From the NCBI GenBank assembly GCA_937873455.1, contig CALMYG010000073.1, positions 1-44,173 on the forward strand: a stretch of DNA of 44,173 nucleotides, written 5' to 3'. The position numbers were made by a program, and so were the translations under genes. The notes beneath the pieces are model-generated. The model did no database searches and was not told the origin of the DNA. It worked only from the letters and a program-made list of their open reading frames with translations. How positions within the stretch are numbered: the stretch's first letter is position 1; each line of letters starts with the position of its first letter. Of this stretch, positions 31,891 through 42,200 are shown piece after piece. This stretch comes from an uncultured Verrucomicrobiota bacterium. Its GTDB lineage: Bacteria > Verrucomicrobiota > Kiritimatiellia > CAIVKH01.

Positions 31891-33146
31891 GCCGTGCGCC
31901 CCGGGGCGCGCAGCGCTCGTATGCGTTCGAGGATCGGCGGGTGGCTGTATTCCAGCCAAACCATCAGCGGGTGCGGGGAGAGGTTGGAGAGATTTTCCAC
32001 GCTCAATTTCTTGAGGGCGGTGATCATCGCCTCCGCGTCGCCGGTGGTTCGGACGGCGAAGGCATCGGCTTCGTATTCGTGCCGGCGTGAGCGGTGATTG
32101 CCCCAGACGGCGAGCAGGCGATTGAGCGGCGCCATGAGCAACCCGAAGGCGATCATTCCCGCGTAGAGCGGGGCGGGTTCGCCCGACGGCCAGGGCACCT
32201 GCATCGCTTTATAGAGCCCGGGCTCACGCAGAAAAAGCGACAACAGGAAAAACATGAAGCCGGTGGTGAGCGAGGAGATCAGGAGCATCGTGCGGATGTG
32301 TCCGAGTTTGGCATGTCCGACTTCATGGGCCAGCACCGCCACCAATTCGGAAACCGTATGCTTGGCGACCAGGGTATCAAACAAGGCGATCCGCTTCAGG
32401 CGTCCCAGGCCGGTTACATAGGCATTGGCCTTGCTGGATCGGCGGGAACCGTCGATGGCATAAATGCCGGATAACGGCACGGACTGGCCGCGGGCGTAGG
32501 CCTCGATGGACGTCCGGAGTTCGCCCTCGGGTAGCGGGGTGAATGTGTTGAACAAGGGCAGGATCAGGGATGGCCCAAGCAGGATCATGACGAATTGAAA
32601 GGCGATGACCACGCCCCAGGCGATCAGCCAGCCCCAGGACCCGGCTTCCGCGAAGAACCAGAGAATGCCGGCAAGCAACGGCCCCCCGAGCAGGGCGGTG
32701 AGGGCGAGCGATTTGAGCTGGTCGGCGATGAACGTCCCCGGGGTCGTCCGGTTGAAGCCGTGGCGGGCTTCGATAACAAACGTATCGTAAAGGCGGAACG
32801 GCAACCCGAGCAGGGTGGCGGCCAGGATCAGCATGCCGGTGAACAGCAGGCCGGTCAGGATCAGCCCTCCGCCGGCGGACCGGGCCACTTGATCCAGCCA
32901 GCCAAAACCGCCGGCGATCAGGAACGCCGCGAGTACACCGGTGGTCACGAGCAGTTGAGCTTGTTCAAAGCGGGTGGTGGTGCGGAGGTAGATTTGCGAC
33001 TGCTGGTACCGGTCGGCGTCATACCAGCCCTTGAATTCTTCGGGCAGATCGGTTTGCAGGCGGCGGACATTCAGGGCGTTGACCACGAACTGCAGGAGGG
33101 CGTCGGCGATGAGGATGATCAGGATGAGGATGAGAAAGCCGTTCAT
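31887..33146 (-). CDS. M48-family metallopeptidase (Ste24/CAAX protease-like)
   Basis: A 419-residue integral membrane zinc protease. Several helices precede the site VLAHEVGHAKLGHI (His274-Glu275-x-x-His278). A third ligand glutamate lies in RRHEYEADAFAV. The N-terminal segment with YDADRYQQSQIYLRTTTRFE and YDTFVIEARHGFNRTTPGTF is the pattern of CAAX prenyl protease 1. Bacterial members have quality-control roles at the membrane, and the substrate here is unknown. It is coupled to the CDF gene by ATGA. Confidence 0.94.
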   Translation of the reverse strand: MNGFLILILIILIADALLQFVVNALNVRRLQTDLPEEFKGWYDADRYQQSQIYLRTTTRFEQAQLLVTTGVLAAFLIAGGFGWLDQVARSAGGGLILTGLLFTGMLILAATLLGLPFRLYDTFVIEARHGFNRTTPGTFIADQLKSLALTALLGGPLLAGILWFFAEAGSWGWLIAWGVVIAFQFVMILLGPSLILPLFNTFTPLPEGELRTSIEAYARGQSVPLSGIYAIDGSRRSSKANAYVTGLGRLKRIALFDTLVAKHTVSELVAVLAHEVGHAKLGHIRTMLLISSLTTGFMFFLLSLFLREPGLYKAMQVPWPSGEPAPLYAGMIAFGLLMAPLNRLLAVWGNHRSRRHEYEADAFAVRTTGDAEAMITALKKLSVENLSNLSPHPLMVWLEYSHPPILERIRALRAPGRTA

Positions 33147-33166
33147 GGATCAGGGTGTTTTAAGTG

Positions 33167-33195
33167 TTGACCCGGTATCCGTCAAATCCTATCAA
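33167..33195 (+). promoter_or_regulatory. Putative sigma-70 promoter for the NSS transporter gene
   Basis: TTGACC at 33167-33172 and TATCAA at 33190-33195 are separated by 17 bp. They lie 115 bp upstream of the transporter ATG in the divergent gap with the M48 gene. Both boxes match the consensus at four or five of six positions. Confidence 0.45.
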
Positions 33196-33309
33196 ATGCG
33201 CGTAGAGCAGCCGGCAGCCGATCGTGGGCCGGACCGTTGTCCACCGCTCTTTCGGGTGCGGCGGGACCGGGTAACCAATCAAGCGTATGCCATAGGAGAG
33301 GGATAGCCA

Positions 33310-34896
33310 ATGAGCAGTTCAACCAAGAAAGATGCCTGGGGTACGAGGGTCGGCATCATCCTCGCGGTAACCGGCAGCGCGGTGGGCCTGGGCAATTTCC
33401 TCCGGTTTCCCGGACAAGCCGCTCAATACGGCGGCGGGGCGTTTCTGATACCGTACCTGGTGGCGTTTCTGATCATCGGCTTGCCCTTGGCCTGGTTGGA
33501 GTGGGGGCTGGGCCGGTACGGCGGGGCGCGCGGCCATAACTCCGCTCCCGGCATTTTCCGCTCCTTGATCGGTCGGCCTTCCGGCAGCTACCTCGGCATG
33601 CTGGGTACGGTCATGCCGGTCATGATTTACATGTACTATGTATTTGTCGAGGCATGGTGTCTGGCCTACGCTTGGGATTACCTCACCGGAACCTTTACCG
33701 CGTTCGGCGGGGATTCCGGGGCAATCACCGCGCATTTTCTCTCCAGCACCGGGGCTGCCGCCGACGGTTCCATGTTCGGGCGGGAGGCCGGCCGCATGTT
33801 CGTGTTTCTTTCCATCTGTTTCGGTCTGAATTTTTTCCTGATCTACCGGGGTATTCATAAGGGCATCGAGGGGTTCTGCAACGTGGCGATGCCGTTGTTG
33901 TTCTTGTGCGCGGTGGTGGTGTTGGTCCGGGTGTTGACCCTTCCCGCCAACCCGGTCAATCCGGAGCAGAACATCATCAACGGGCTGGGGTACATGTGGA
34001 ATCCGGTCAAGGAGGGCTCAACCTTGTGGCAAACCCTGAGCCGCTCGGAGGTGTGGCTGGCCGCTACCGGGCAGATTTTCTTCAGTTTGTCCCTCGGTTT
34101 CGGTCTGATTTTGACCTACGCGAGTTACCTCAAGGAGGACGATGACGTTGCCTTGTCGTCGTTGACGTCGGTTTCCGGCAATGGTTTCGCCGAAGTGGTG
34201 TTGGGCGGCATGATCGCCATTCCGGCGGCCTTTGTGTTTCTCGGCCCGGCGGTGGTGCAGAGTCCTCCCGGCACCTTCGGGATGGGATTCATCACCTTGC
34301 CGAATGTATTCAACCTTATGCCCGGCGGGGCGTTTTTTGGTTTTCTGTTTTTCTTCCTGTTGTTTTTGGCCGCGGTCACCAGTTCCATCTCCATGCTGCA
34401 GCCGGCCATTGCGCTGCTGGAAGAGGGCCTGGGCCTGACTCGCAAGCCGGCGGTGGCGATTCTCGGCTTCATCACCCTGGCCGGCTGCTTGTTCATTGTC
34501 TATTTCTCCAAGGACTTCGCCGCGCTGGACACGGTCGACTTTTGGATGGCGAATTTCTTTATCTTCATCTTTGCCACCGCGCAGACCATCGTATTCGGTT
34601 GGGTGTTGGGGGTGAACAAGGGATTTGAGGAACTCAAGCGGGGCGCGGAAATCACCTTGCCCGAATCCTTGAAGTTCGTGATCAAGTACATTTCGCCGTC
34701 TTTTCTGCTGATTGTTTTTGCGGTCTGGTGCTACCAGGAGTTGCCGGGGCGGTTGAAGGCGATTGTCACGCTGCCCGAGGAAGGCCCGCCGATCGTGCTG
34801 ATGTCGGTCGGATTGATTCTGTTGGTGCTGGCGTTTTTCACCCTGGTGGTGGCCCGGGCGAATCAAAAATGGAGCAAGGAGGAGAAGGCGTCATGA
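33310..34896 (+). CDS. Sodium-dependent amino acid transporter (NSS/SNF family, MetP-like)
   Basis: A 528-residue carrier with 12 or so helices. The family signature is near the N-terminus: WGTRVGIILAVTGSAVGLGN and FLRFPGQAAQYGGGAFLIPY. This is the LeuT-fold sodium and substrate site. The final helix is followed by a short polar tail (RANQKWSKEEKAS). It is overlapped by ATGA with a 47-residue small subunit of the MetS type, which suggests a MetPS-like amino acid importer, such as the methionine/alanine transporter of Corynebacterium. The substrate is not proven. A Shine-Dalgarno-like GAGAGGGA precedes the ATG. Confidence 0.92.
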   Translation: MSSSTKKDAWGTRVGIILAVTGSAVGLGNFLRFPGQAAQYGGGAFLIPYLVAFLIIGLPLAWLEWGLGRYGGARGHNSAPGIFRSLIGRPSGSYLGMLGTVMPVMIYMYYVFVEAWCLAYAWDYLTGTFTAFGGDSGAITAHFLSSTGAAADGSMFGREAGRMFVFLSICFGLNFFLIYRGIHKGIEGFCNVAMPLLFLCAVVVLVRVLTLPANPVNPEQNIINGLGYMWNPVKEGSTLWQTLSRSEVWLAATGQIFFSLSLGFGLILTYASYLKEDDDVALSSLTSVSGNGFAEVVLGGMIAIPAAFVFLGPAVVQSPPGTFGMGFITLPNVFNLMPGGAFFGFLFFFLLFLAAVTSSISMLQPAIALLEEGLGLTRKPAVAILGFITLAGCLFIVYFSKDFAALDTVDFWMANFFIFIFATAQTIVFGWVLGVNKGFEELKRGAEITLPESLKFVIKYISPSFLLIVFAVWCYQELPGRLKAIVTLPEEGPPIVLMSVGLILLVLAFFTLVVARANQKWSKEEKAS

Positions 34897-35036
34897 CTAC
34901 CGCGGGATGGATCATCATGATCTCGGCGATTTCGGGAATGACCGGGCTGTTGGCCTGGTGCATTTACAAGGTGCTCTCGACTCCGGAGGCGACGAAGCAT
35001 CTGCACGCGCCGGTGGAAATCGACACGCGGGACTGA
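34893..35036 (+). CDS. MetS-like small subunit of the NSS transporter
   Basis: A 47-residue protein with one membrane helix (WIIMISAISGMTGLLAWCIY) and a polar tail. Small MetS subunits of this size are encoded directly after NSS transporters and are needed for activity in the studied MetPS system. It overlaps the transporter gene by ATGA, and AAGGAGG lies 10 nt upstream. The size, topology and position all fit. Confidence 0.82.
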   Translation: MTTAGWIIMISAISGMTGLLAWCIYKVLSTPEATKHLHAPVEIDTRD

Positions 35037-35037
35037 C

Positions 35038-35058
35038 CGGGCGGATCAGCTCCGCCCG
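35038..35058. terminator. Hairpin between metS and smpB
   Basis: CGGGCGGA-TCAGC-TCCGCCCG is a perfect 8-bp stem at the convergent junction, overlapping the smpB 3' end. There is no T run, so intrinsic termination would be inefficient. It may act on both strands. Confidence 0.4.
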
Positions 35059-35537
35059 CGCCGCGCATGGGCGGCGACTGCCCGGGCGGTTTCGCGTTCG
35101 GCGGTGCGTCGCTTGATCGTTTCCCGCTTGTCGACCAGCTCCTTGCCTTTGCCGAGCGCCAATTCAATCTTGATCTTGCCCCGCTTCAGGTAGAGGCGGA
35201 CCGGAACCAGGGTCTTGCCTTTTTCCGCGATCTGGCCGGTGAGCCGGGCGATTTCATTCCGGTGCAGCAACAGGCGGCGCGGCCGCACGGGATCGTGGGT
35301 GTCGGTCCGGCTGTGGGAGTAGGGCAGCACATGCATGCCGTGGACGAATACCTGGCCGTCATCGATGCGGGCGAAGCTTTCGTTGAGGCTGACATGCCCC
35401 TCGCGGATGGACTTCACCTCGGGGCCGAGCAGTTCAATCCCGGCTTCAAATTTTTCCAGAAGGTGATACTCGAAAGAAGCCTTGCGGTTTCCGGCGAGGG
35501 TTTTTCCGGCGTCGGCGTTGGATATGCCGGCTTTCAT
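35046..35537 (-). CDS. smpB: SsrA-binding protein SmpB
   Basis: A 163-residue RNA-binding protein that brings tmRNA to stalled ribosomes in trans-translation. Typical segments are RKASFEYHLLEKFEAGIELL, GPEVKSIREGHVSLNESFAR and RGKIKIELALGKGKELVDKR. The C-terminal tail is basic, KRRTAERETARAVAAHARRG, and inserts into the ribosome decoding channel. The ATG at 35537 gives a slightly longer N-terminus than usual. An ssrA gene is not seen in the window. rpoZ lies 21 bp upstream on the same strand. Confidence 0.97.
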   Translation of the reverse strand: MKAGISNADAGKTLAGNRKASFEYHLLEKFEAGIELLGPEVKSIREGHVSLNESFARIDDGQVFVHGMHVLPYSHSRTDTHDPVRPRRLLLHRNEIARLTGQIAEKGKTLVPVRLYLKRGKIKIELALGKGKELVDKRETIKRRTAERETARAVAAHARRGRS

Positions 35538-35558
35538 GGGCGCCGCGCCTTCCCCCGG

Positions 35559-35801
35559 TTACAGGGCGATCAGGTTGTCGAGCGCGGTATTGGTCGATCC
35601 GGTGGCGGTGAATTCCGCGGTCAGTTTCCCCTCGGCGATTTCCTTGAGGGCGATGTCGAGATTGGATTGCTGGTTGTGATCCGGTTTGACCAACGGGCGT
35701 TGGCCGCGGTTGAGCTGGCGGACCCGACGCGACGCGATGTTGATCAACAACGGGACGTTGGAGATTCGGCTTTTAGCTTTTTCCAGATACGAAACGTTCA
35801 T
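35559..35801 (-). CDS. rpoZ: RNA polymerase omega subunit RpoZ
   Basis: An 80-residue omega subunit that aids assembly of beta-prime. The core motif is IASRRVRQLNRGQRPLVKPD, followed by NLDIALKEIAEGKL, the matching end of the family domain. The ATG at 35801 is chosen because AAGGTGAG lies upstream at good spacing, and the longer frame adds seven residues without family content. It is likely co-transcribed with smpB. Confidence 0.88.
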   Translation of the reverse strand: MNVSYLEKAKSRISNVPLLINIASRRVRQLNRGQRPLVKPDHNQQSNLDIALKEIAEGKLTAEFTATGSTNTALDNLIAL

Positions 35802-35878
35802 AAACAGCTCACCTTTCCACATTCAAGCAGCCGCGCACTATAGGGGCGGGGTATGGGATTGTCAAATAGCAATATCCC

Positions 35879-38800
35879 CTAGAAAAACGGCAGGTTGATC
35901 GGGGCCTGGGCGGTCGGATTGATCGGCGGCACCAGGGCCCGGAATTCCGGGGTGTCGCGGATGGCGTCAAACCGGTTGTCGCGCCGGGCGGCATCCCGCA
36001 TCGCTTCCCCGCCGATTTCCACGGCCCGCCGGAGGCTGCGGACGGCATCGCCGCGGCGTTGCGGGTTGGTGGCGTAAGCGGCGGCCAGGTCGAGCCAGAT
36101 CCGCGGCTGGTTGGGGTCCCGCTGTACGTACAGCTCGAGGGCGCCGATAAACTGGTCGATTTTCTGCATTTCCGCATACATCCGGGCGATCTCGATGATG
36201 AACTGCGGCGGCAAGTCGCCTTGCTGGAGGATGCGCTGGGTCAGGTTGTCGAACAGGTGGATGAGGTTCATGCCCCGGTAGATGCTGGCCAACTCGAAGG
36301 CTTTTTGAATGTCTCCGCCCTGGGACAGTTCGGTTTCCAGTTCAACGCGCCGGCTGTTCATCTGTTCCAGTTGAATAATCTGACCGAGGAATTCCCGAAC
36401 CCGACGGTTCTCGGTATCTTCGCGGAGGAAGGCTTCAATGATTTCCCGGGCCTCGGCGAATTCACCCTGCTGCATGTGGATGTCGGCCAGCCGGAAGTTG
36501 GCCTCCGGGCTGAGCGGGTACAAGGCAATGGCCTGGCGGAAGGCATATTCGCTTTCATCAAACATCCGGCGGGCCGCGTACAGTCCGGCGATGGCGCTAC
36601 GGAGCTTGGAGAAGGTCTTGCGGGCGACGACGTCGCGCAGGAATTTTTCGTTACCCTTCAGTCGGGCGATGTACCAGTCCCAGAATTCCCTGTCGTTCTT
36701 GACCATTTCCGGGGTCAGGGCGGGCAGGGGTTCCTTGTTGATCTTCATGATCAACCCGTGGGGTTCCAGGTAGGGGTACATCCACGGGATCACGTAGCTT
36801 TCCTCGACATAGAAGTCGTGCAGGCGCTTGTTCTTTTCGAAGATCATTTTGGCGAGAATGCCGTTGATGGTCATTACGCCCTGCACGCCCTGCACGCTGA
36901 CCCGTCCGCCTTCGATGCTTACCGCGGCTCCGGCGGGAATGCGGCCGGCCTGCACGTCGGCGACATATTCCTGGAAGGCCATGTTGCTGTCCTGCTGGGA
37001 GGGAATCCAAATCTGATCGCCGTACAGGTCCCGCATGACGTTCATGTAGGTGTTGTCGGCGAGGGCGTTTTGGGTGATGAGGTGGACATCCTCGCGCACA
37101 TGGGCGGAATAAATCATGTACGTCGGCACGAAACGGCCGGGATCGGTGCCTCCGTAGAAGATGGCGTTGGTGGTCATCGGCGGCGGGTATTCGGGATTGG
37201 GGTAGGCCTCCCGTTCTTCTTCGGAGATTTCGGCGAGGATGGCGCGGTAGCCCTCCAGTTGCCAATGGCCGAATTGCCAGCCGAAATCGTGGCCGTTCTG
37301 CTCGCAGCCGCCGACCTCCTTGATGAACAGCTCGTCGAAGGCGTTGCGGTAAAGCTGCGGGATGGGGGCGGCGAGGATCAGGCCGGCCGCGCCGTAGGTG
37401 ACCACTTTGTTGCCGCCGAGCTTGGAATCCAGCCAGGCCAGCGCGAAAATCAGCCCGTATCCGATCCACATCGCATAAATGGCGTGGGCCTGAATCCACT
37501 GCACCCGGCCGATAAACAAGCTTTGCACGTCCGGTTCCAGATATTGGAACACCAGGAACACAAAGGTCAGGAAGAGAAAGGCGGTCATGGTAACCGCCAG
37601 CCAGCCCAGCGCTCTTCGCCCGATGCGCCGGAGAAACAGCAGGGGCAGCAGGCCCGCCCAGGCCACGTACCACTCAAACTGCGCGACGATCGAGTTGTAG
37701 CCCCCCCGCTCGGCGATAAATTCCCATCCCGGCACTTTGCTGAATGCATTGCGGACGACGACCAGGTCATGGCCGCCGGGGTCAAACATGGTTTTCCAGA
37801 CCAGCACCTGGTACTTCTTGGAGTCCTTCAGGATGTCCTTGAAGTTTTCGATCGGGTCGATGCGTTCGTACTGGCCGCGACCGACCGCGTGGAAAAACCC
37901 TTCCTTGGTCCGGGGATAGCCCCAGTTCATCGGCGGGTTCTGCTCCGAGGACACCGGCATGTAGCCGACATAAAAGGAAAGGCCGAGCAAGACCAGCAGG
38001 CCGGAAATGACCACGCGCTTCCACTCGGTGAACAATTTGCGTTCGATCATGAACAGGCCGCCCGGCGCCAGCAGGAAGATAATGCCCATGGCGTAGAGGT
38101 TTTGTTTCCGGCCCGCCGCCGCGGCGGCGGATTGGATGTCGATTTTGCTGCCGCTGTACAACATGTAGATACCGACGACCAGCAGCAGGGCGGCGCACGC
38201 GTCAATAAACAGCCGCCGGTCCCGGACGGCCATGGCGACCAATACCGCCGGGCCGAGAAAGACCAGGGTTTGGTGGTTGGTCAGGCCCAAGCCAAAGACA
38301 AAGGAGAGGATATAAAGGGTGTTCGACTCGCCCGGCCGGCACATCCAGCGGTAGAGCACCAGCATGGTCGCGGTCATGAACATGGCATTGAGCGAGTACA
38401 CCTCCACAATCGTGCTCTGCGACCACAACACCGGGCTGAACGCCAGCAACAAGCCGCTGGTCACCCCGCCGACCCAGCAGAGCAAGTCTTCCGCTCCGGT
38501 GGATAGGTTGGTCATTTTCTTTTTCATGTGCTGGAGCACATCCGCGGCCGAGCGGCTGATCAACATGGCTTGTAGCGCGCACGCAATGGCGCCCGGCAAC
38601 ACCGAACCCAGGGTAACCCCCCAGGCCGGATTCGGGTGGGCCTTGCCGAAATCCGCCCCGAACAGGTGTAAAAACGATTTCCATAACAAGGGCAGGTTCT
38701 CATCCGGAACGCCGAAATATTTTACCCAGTGGAAAATCCATTGCAGGAACCAGGTCAGCAGCGTCCAGATCGGGTAGCCGGGCGGGTGGGGGACGCCGAG

Positions 38801-38998
38801 GTAATCGGAAGCCACGGCGAGCTCGCCGGAGTCTTCCAGCGTCACCGTGGGCGCCATCGTGTAAAAATAAACGCCAAAGGAAATGGCGAAGGTGACCCAG
38901 AATGAAATCCAGTCCACCCGGCGGAAAAATGGGCCGGATTGCCGGTCCAAAAAGTTGGTGGTATCCATCGGTTCCTTGTTGTCCGTGATCAGGCCCAT
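35879..38998 (-). CDS. DUF2723 membrane glycosyltransferase-like protein with TPR region
   Basis: A 1039-residue protein. The N-terminal half has about 10-12 membrane helices and the DUF2723 signature just after TM1: FYTMAPTVTLEDSGELAVAS and DYLGVPHPPGYPIWTLLTWF. This acidic first-loop pattern resembles GT-C transferases, so protein or lipid O-glycosylation is plausible but unproven. The C-terminal quarter carries TPR-like repeats, such as AEANFRL-type helices at FDESEYAFRQAIALYPLSPE and ADIHMQQGEFAEAREIIEAF. The ATG at 38998 has GGAG 8 nt upstream. An ATG at 38968 is possible. A long antisense open frame (36059-38506) is a codon-usage shadow. Confidence 0.85.
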   Translation of the reverse strand: MGLITDNKEPMDTTNFLDRQSGPFFRRVDWISFWVTFAISFGVYFYTMAPTVTLEDSGELAVASDYLGVPHPPGYPIWTLLTWFLQWIFHWVKYFGVPDENLPLLWKSFLHLFGADFGKAHPNPAWGVTLGSVLPGAIACALQAMLISRSAADVLQHMKKKMTNLSTGAEDLLCWVGGVTSGLLLAFSPVLWSQSTIVEVYSLNAMFMTATMLVLYRWMCRPGESNTLYILSFVFGLGLTNHQTLVFLGPAVLVAMAVRDRRLFIDACAALLLVVGIYMLYSGSKIDIQSAAAAAGRKQNLYAMGIIFLLAPGGLFMIERKLFTEWKRVVISGLLVLLGLSFYVGYMPVSSEQNPPMNWGYPRTKEGFFHAVGRGQYERIDPIENFKDILKDSKKYQVLVWKTMFDPGGHDLVVVRNAFSKVPGWEFIAERGGYNSIVAQFEWYVAWAGLLPLLFLRRIGRRALGWLAVTMTAFLFLTFVFLVFQYLEPDVQSLFIGRVQWIQAHAIYAMWIGYGLIFALAWLDSKLGGNKVVTYGAAGLILAAPIPQLYRNAFDELFIKEVGGCEQNGHDFGWQFGHWQLEGYRAILAEISEEEREAYPNPEYPPPMTTNAIFYGGTDPGRFVPTYMIYSAHVREDVHLITQNALADNTYMNVMRDLYGDQIWIPSQQDSNMAFQEYVADVQAGRIPAGAAVSIEGGRVSVQGVQGVMTINGILAKMIFEKNKRLHDFYVEESYVIPWMYPYLEPHGLIMKINKEPLPALTPEMVKNDREFWDWYIARLKGNEKFLRDVVARKTFSKLRSAIAGLYAARRMFDESEYAFRQAIALYPLSPEANFRLADIHMQQGEFAEAREIIEAFLREDTENRRVREFLGQIIQLEQMNSRRVELETELSQGGDIQKAFELASIYRGMNLIHLFDNLTQRILQQGDLPPQFIIEIARMYAEMQKIDQFIGALELYVQRDPNQPRIWLDLAAAYATNPQRRGDAVRSLRRAVEIGGEAMRDAARRDNRFDAIRDTPEFRALVPPINPTAQAPINLPFF

Positions 38999-39093
38999 CG
39001 CGATATCTCCATGCCGCGCTGGTTGCGCGGAAAGCGGACAAGGTAGGGAGGTTCGGCAGGACCGTCAAGCATGGGGTTTAGGGGTGAAAGCAT

Positions 39094-39122
39094 TTGACAC
39101 TGATCGTCTTGATGGTTAGTAA
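39094..39122 (+). promoter_or_regulatory. Putative promoter for the GH31 gene
   Basis: A consensus TTGACA at 39094-39099 is followed after 17 bp by TAGTAA at 39117-39122, 135 bp before the GH31 ATG. The -10 is weak, so the call is tentative. The rest of the gap 38999-39257 shows no gene. Confidence 0.4.
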
Positions 39123-39257
39123 TACGCTTGCGATGTTTTTAGACGTACATGCAGCGATCCGCTGTTCAAATTCATCGCAACCATCAATCCCCCGGGGTCA
39201 AGCGCTTCGACGCGCCGCCCTTTTTCGCCGTTAACGTACCCAGCTAAGGAGAATTCC

Positions 39258-42200
39258 ATGAAGGCATCTTCACATTGTGTGCTTGCATCATTTTGGCAAA
39301 AATCATCCCGGAGGTTGGGTTGCCTGTTCGTGGGGATGGGCCTGGCCGCTTCGCCCATGGCACACGCCTGGACCGCCGCCGAAGTCGATTTTCCCGGCGA
39401 TTGGAATGGATGGAGCTTGGATTGCCCCACCTTCAAGTACACCGGCCCCGACGGTTTCGGCGAATGGTTCCGGATGTATGCCGTCCTCGGCGCCAACGTC
39501 AATCCCTTCAACTTCAAGATGGTGACCGGTAATAACTGGGACCAGGACTACGGCGGCAACCTGACCTTCCAGAAAAACACCTGGGACATCATGTATTACC
39601 AGCCGCTGAGCGACACGGCCAGTCAACTGGTCGGCGGCGGGCAGGCCGGCAAACGCTACATTTTCACGGTAAAGGACCCCGGACTGGCCAACTCCTTCAT
39701 CTCCGTGCAGGAAATCTCCAACGACCCGGTCGAAATTACCGCGGTCAGCGGGGGCTCCGGATTCGGGTTTTCCACCAACCTTCCCGTGGTCGTTACCATG
39801 ACCTTGTCGGACCAGCCTTCGCCGGAGGAACGGGCTTATGTGCGTTTCAGTTTTAATAACTTCGCGACCTACGGCATTGCGACCTCCTCGATTGCCCAGG
39901 TCACCAACCTCGCGTTCGGGCAGGGCGGTACCACCACGACCATCGTGTGGCAGGCCACCGCGCGCTTTACCCCCACCGTCGGCAATACCAGCTACAAGTG
40001 GTATGCCTTCACCCCCCCCGCCAGCTCGAACCAACTGCAAACCGCCGGCGGCGTCGGCGTCGATGCCCTGACCCTGGCCTGGAACAACAACGGCGGCCAG
40101 AACTTTGAATTATCCACCTTCGGTCCCTTCACGCCGGGCGCCCCGACCAACTTCTACCATCAGATCGCCGGCGGCACCAACCGCATGGTTTTCCAGTTCG
40201 CCCCCGGCAAGGGGGTGGCCGAAGTCGTCGCCTATGCCGCCGACATGATTCGCGTCCGCTGGCATTGGGATGGCCTGTACGAGAAGGACGACATCGGTAT
40301 CGACCGGACGCCGGCGGATTTTGCGCCGTTCGCGGTGAACATCACCACCGGCGGCGGTCTGGTCACCATGACCTTGCCCGACATCACCGCGGAAATCCAC
40401 ACCACCGGCGAATTCCGCGTGCATGTGAAGAATGCCGACGGCGAGTACCTGCTGAAGAGTTACCGGTTTGAGTACGATACCTTCTATGACCCGGTTATCG
40501 ACGGCACCTACGACAACCTCCGTTACGCCCGTCAGCTTCCGGTGAACTACAAGGTCAAGGCGATCATGGAATCGCCGTCCGATGAAGGCTACTTCGGTCT
40601 CGGTTCCGAGGCCCGCAGCCTGAACCGCCGCGGCCGCAACATCCAGATGTGGAATTCCGACACCTTCCAGTGGGAGGAAGACTGGAACCCGATGTACAAC
40701 ACCTTCCCGTTCATGTACGGCGTGCGCACCAACGGCACCGCCTACGGCCTGTTCTTCAACAATCCGGCCCGCCCGGTCTTCCGCCTCGGCACCCAGAACA
40801 TCGATGGCAACGTCAACCAGCACTACTCGTTTGAAGCGGGCGACGGACAGATCGATTACTTCGTTATCGGCGGCGGCACCGGCAACACCATGCCGGCCAT
40901 TCTCACCCGCTATTCCGAACTCACCGGTCTGCCCAAGTTTGTGCCCAAGTGGACCCTTGGTTATCAGCAATGCCGCTGGTCGTATCATAGCCAGCAGTGG
41001 ATTCAGGAACTGGCCCAGGAATTCGTGGACCGCCAATTCCCGCTCGACGTGCTATACCTCGACCTCGACTACTTTGATCAAGGTTTTCCTGAAGATATCG
41101 CCTACGAGGGCAGCAGCCAGCTCCATCAGTTGATCTTCAACTCCACGACCTACTGGAATGGCTTTGCCAACGTTCCGTACTGGCCCGATCCCGCCGCCAT
41201 GATCGACTACTGCCTCGATCGCGGCGTGCGCCTGATTCCCATCATCGAACCCTGGATCAACAATACCGATCCGAAATGGAACGAGGCGGCCAGCCTGTTG
41301 CATTTCGTCAAGGACGTGGATGGCAACCAGGTGGTGACCCCCATTTTCTTTGGCAATGTTTCCTGGATCGATTTCACCAGTACCAGCGCCGGGAATTGGT
41401 GGAAAGGCAAGCTGAGCAACTTCTTCAACAGCTATCCGTTTGAGGCGGTCTGGAACGACCTCAATGAGCCCGCCGACGCTGAAACCCTTCCCCGCAACGC
41501 CCTGTACTGGATGGATGGACGCTTCGGCAGCAACTTCGACTCCCGCCGCTGGCACGTGAACGTCAAAAACACCTATTGCATCTTTGAAACCAAGGTCACC
41601 TTCGAGGCGCTCAAGGAACAATACCCTGACCGCCGGCCCTACGTCATCAGCCGGGCCGGTTATCCGGGCATCCAGAAATACGCCACGAGCTGGAGCGGCG
41701 ACAACAAGTCCGATCCGCAGGCTGCCCGCTACAACATCCGCCTCGGCAACAGCGTCATGATTTCCGGCCAGGTGAACTTCGGTCACGACATCGGCGGGTT
41801 TGTCACCGAGACCACCGACGAACGCCTGACCCGCTGGATGCAGTGGGGCGCGCTCAACCCGCTCATGCGCAACCACTCCATGAAGACCGCCGCCCAGCGC
41901 GAACCGGTTCGCTATACCGGCGACTATTTTGAATGGATGCGCGACCTGACCTGGTTCCGTTATCGCCTGATGCCGCTGTTGTACACCATGACCTGGTCGG
42001 TGTCCCAGGACGGCATTCCGATGAACGCCCCCACGGTCTTCTTCTTCCACCAGCAGGACCCCCGCACCTTCTACGACAACGAAACGGAAATCATGGTCGG
42101 CGAACACCTGCTGGTCGCCCCGATGTGGGAGGAAGGCTCGCGCAGCCGGGTCGTTTACCTGCCCAACGTTGGAACCTGGTATTACTGGCCGAGCGGCAAA

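Noticed and set aside
36059..38506. 815-codon open frame on the plus strand
   Set aside because: It is antisense to the DUF2723 gene, whose protein has clear membrane helices and family motifs. High GC at third codon positions keeps the opposite frame open.
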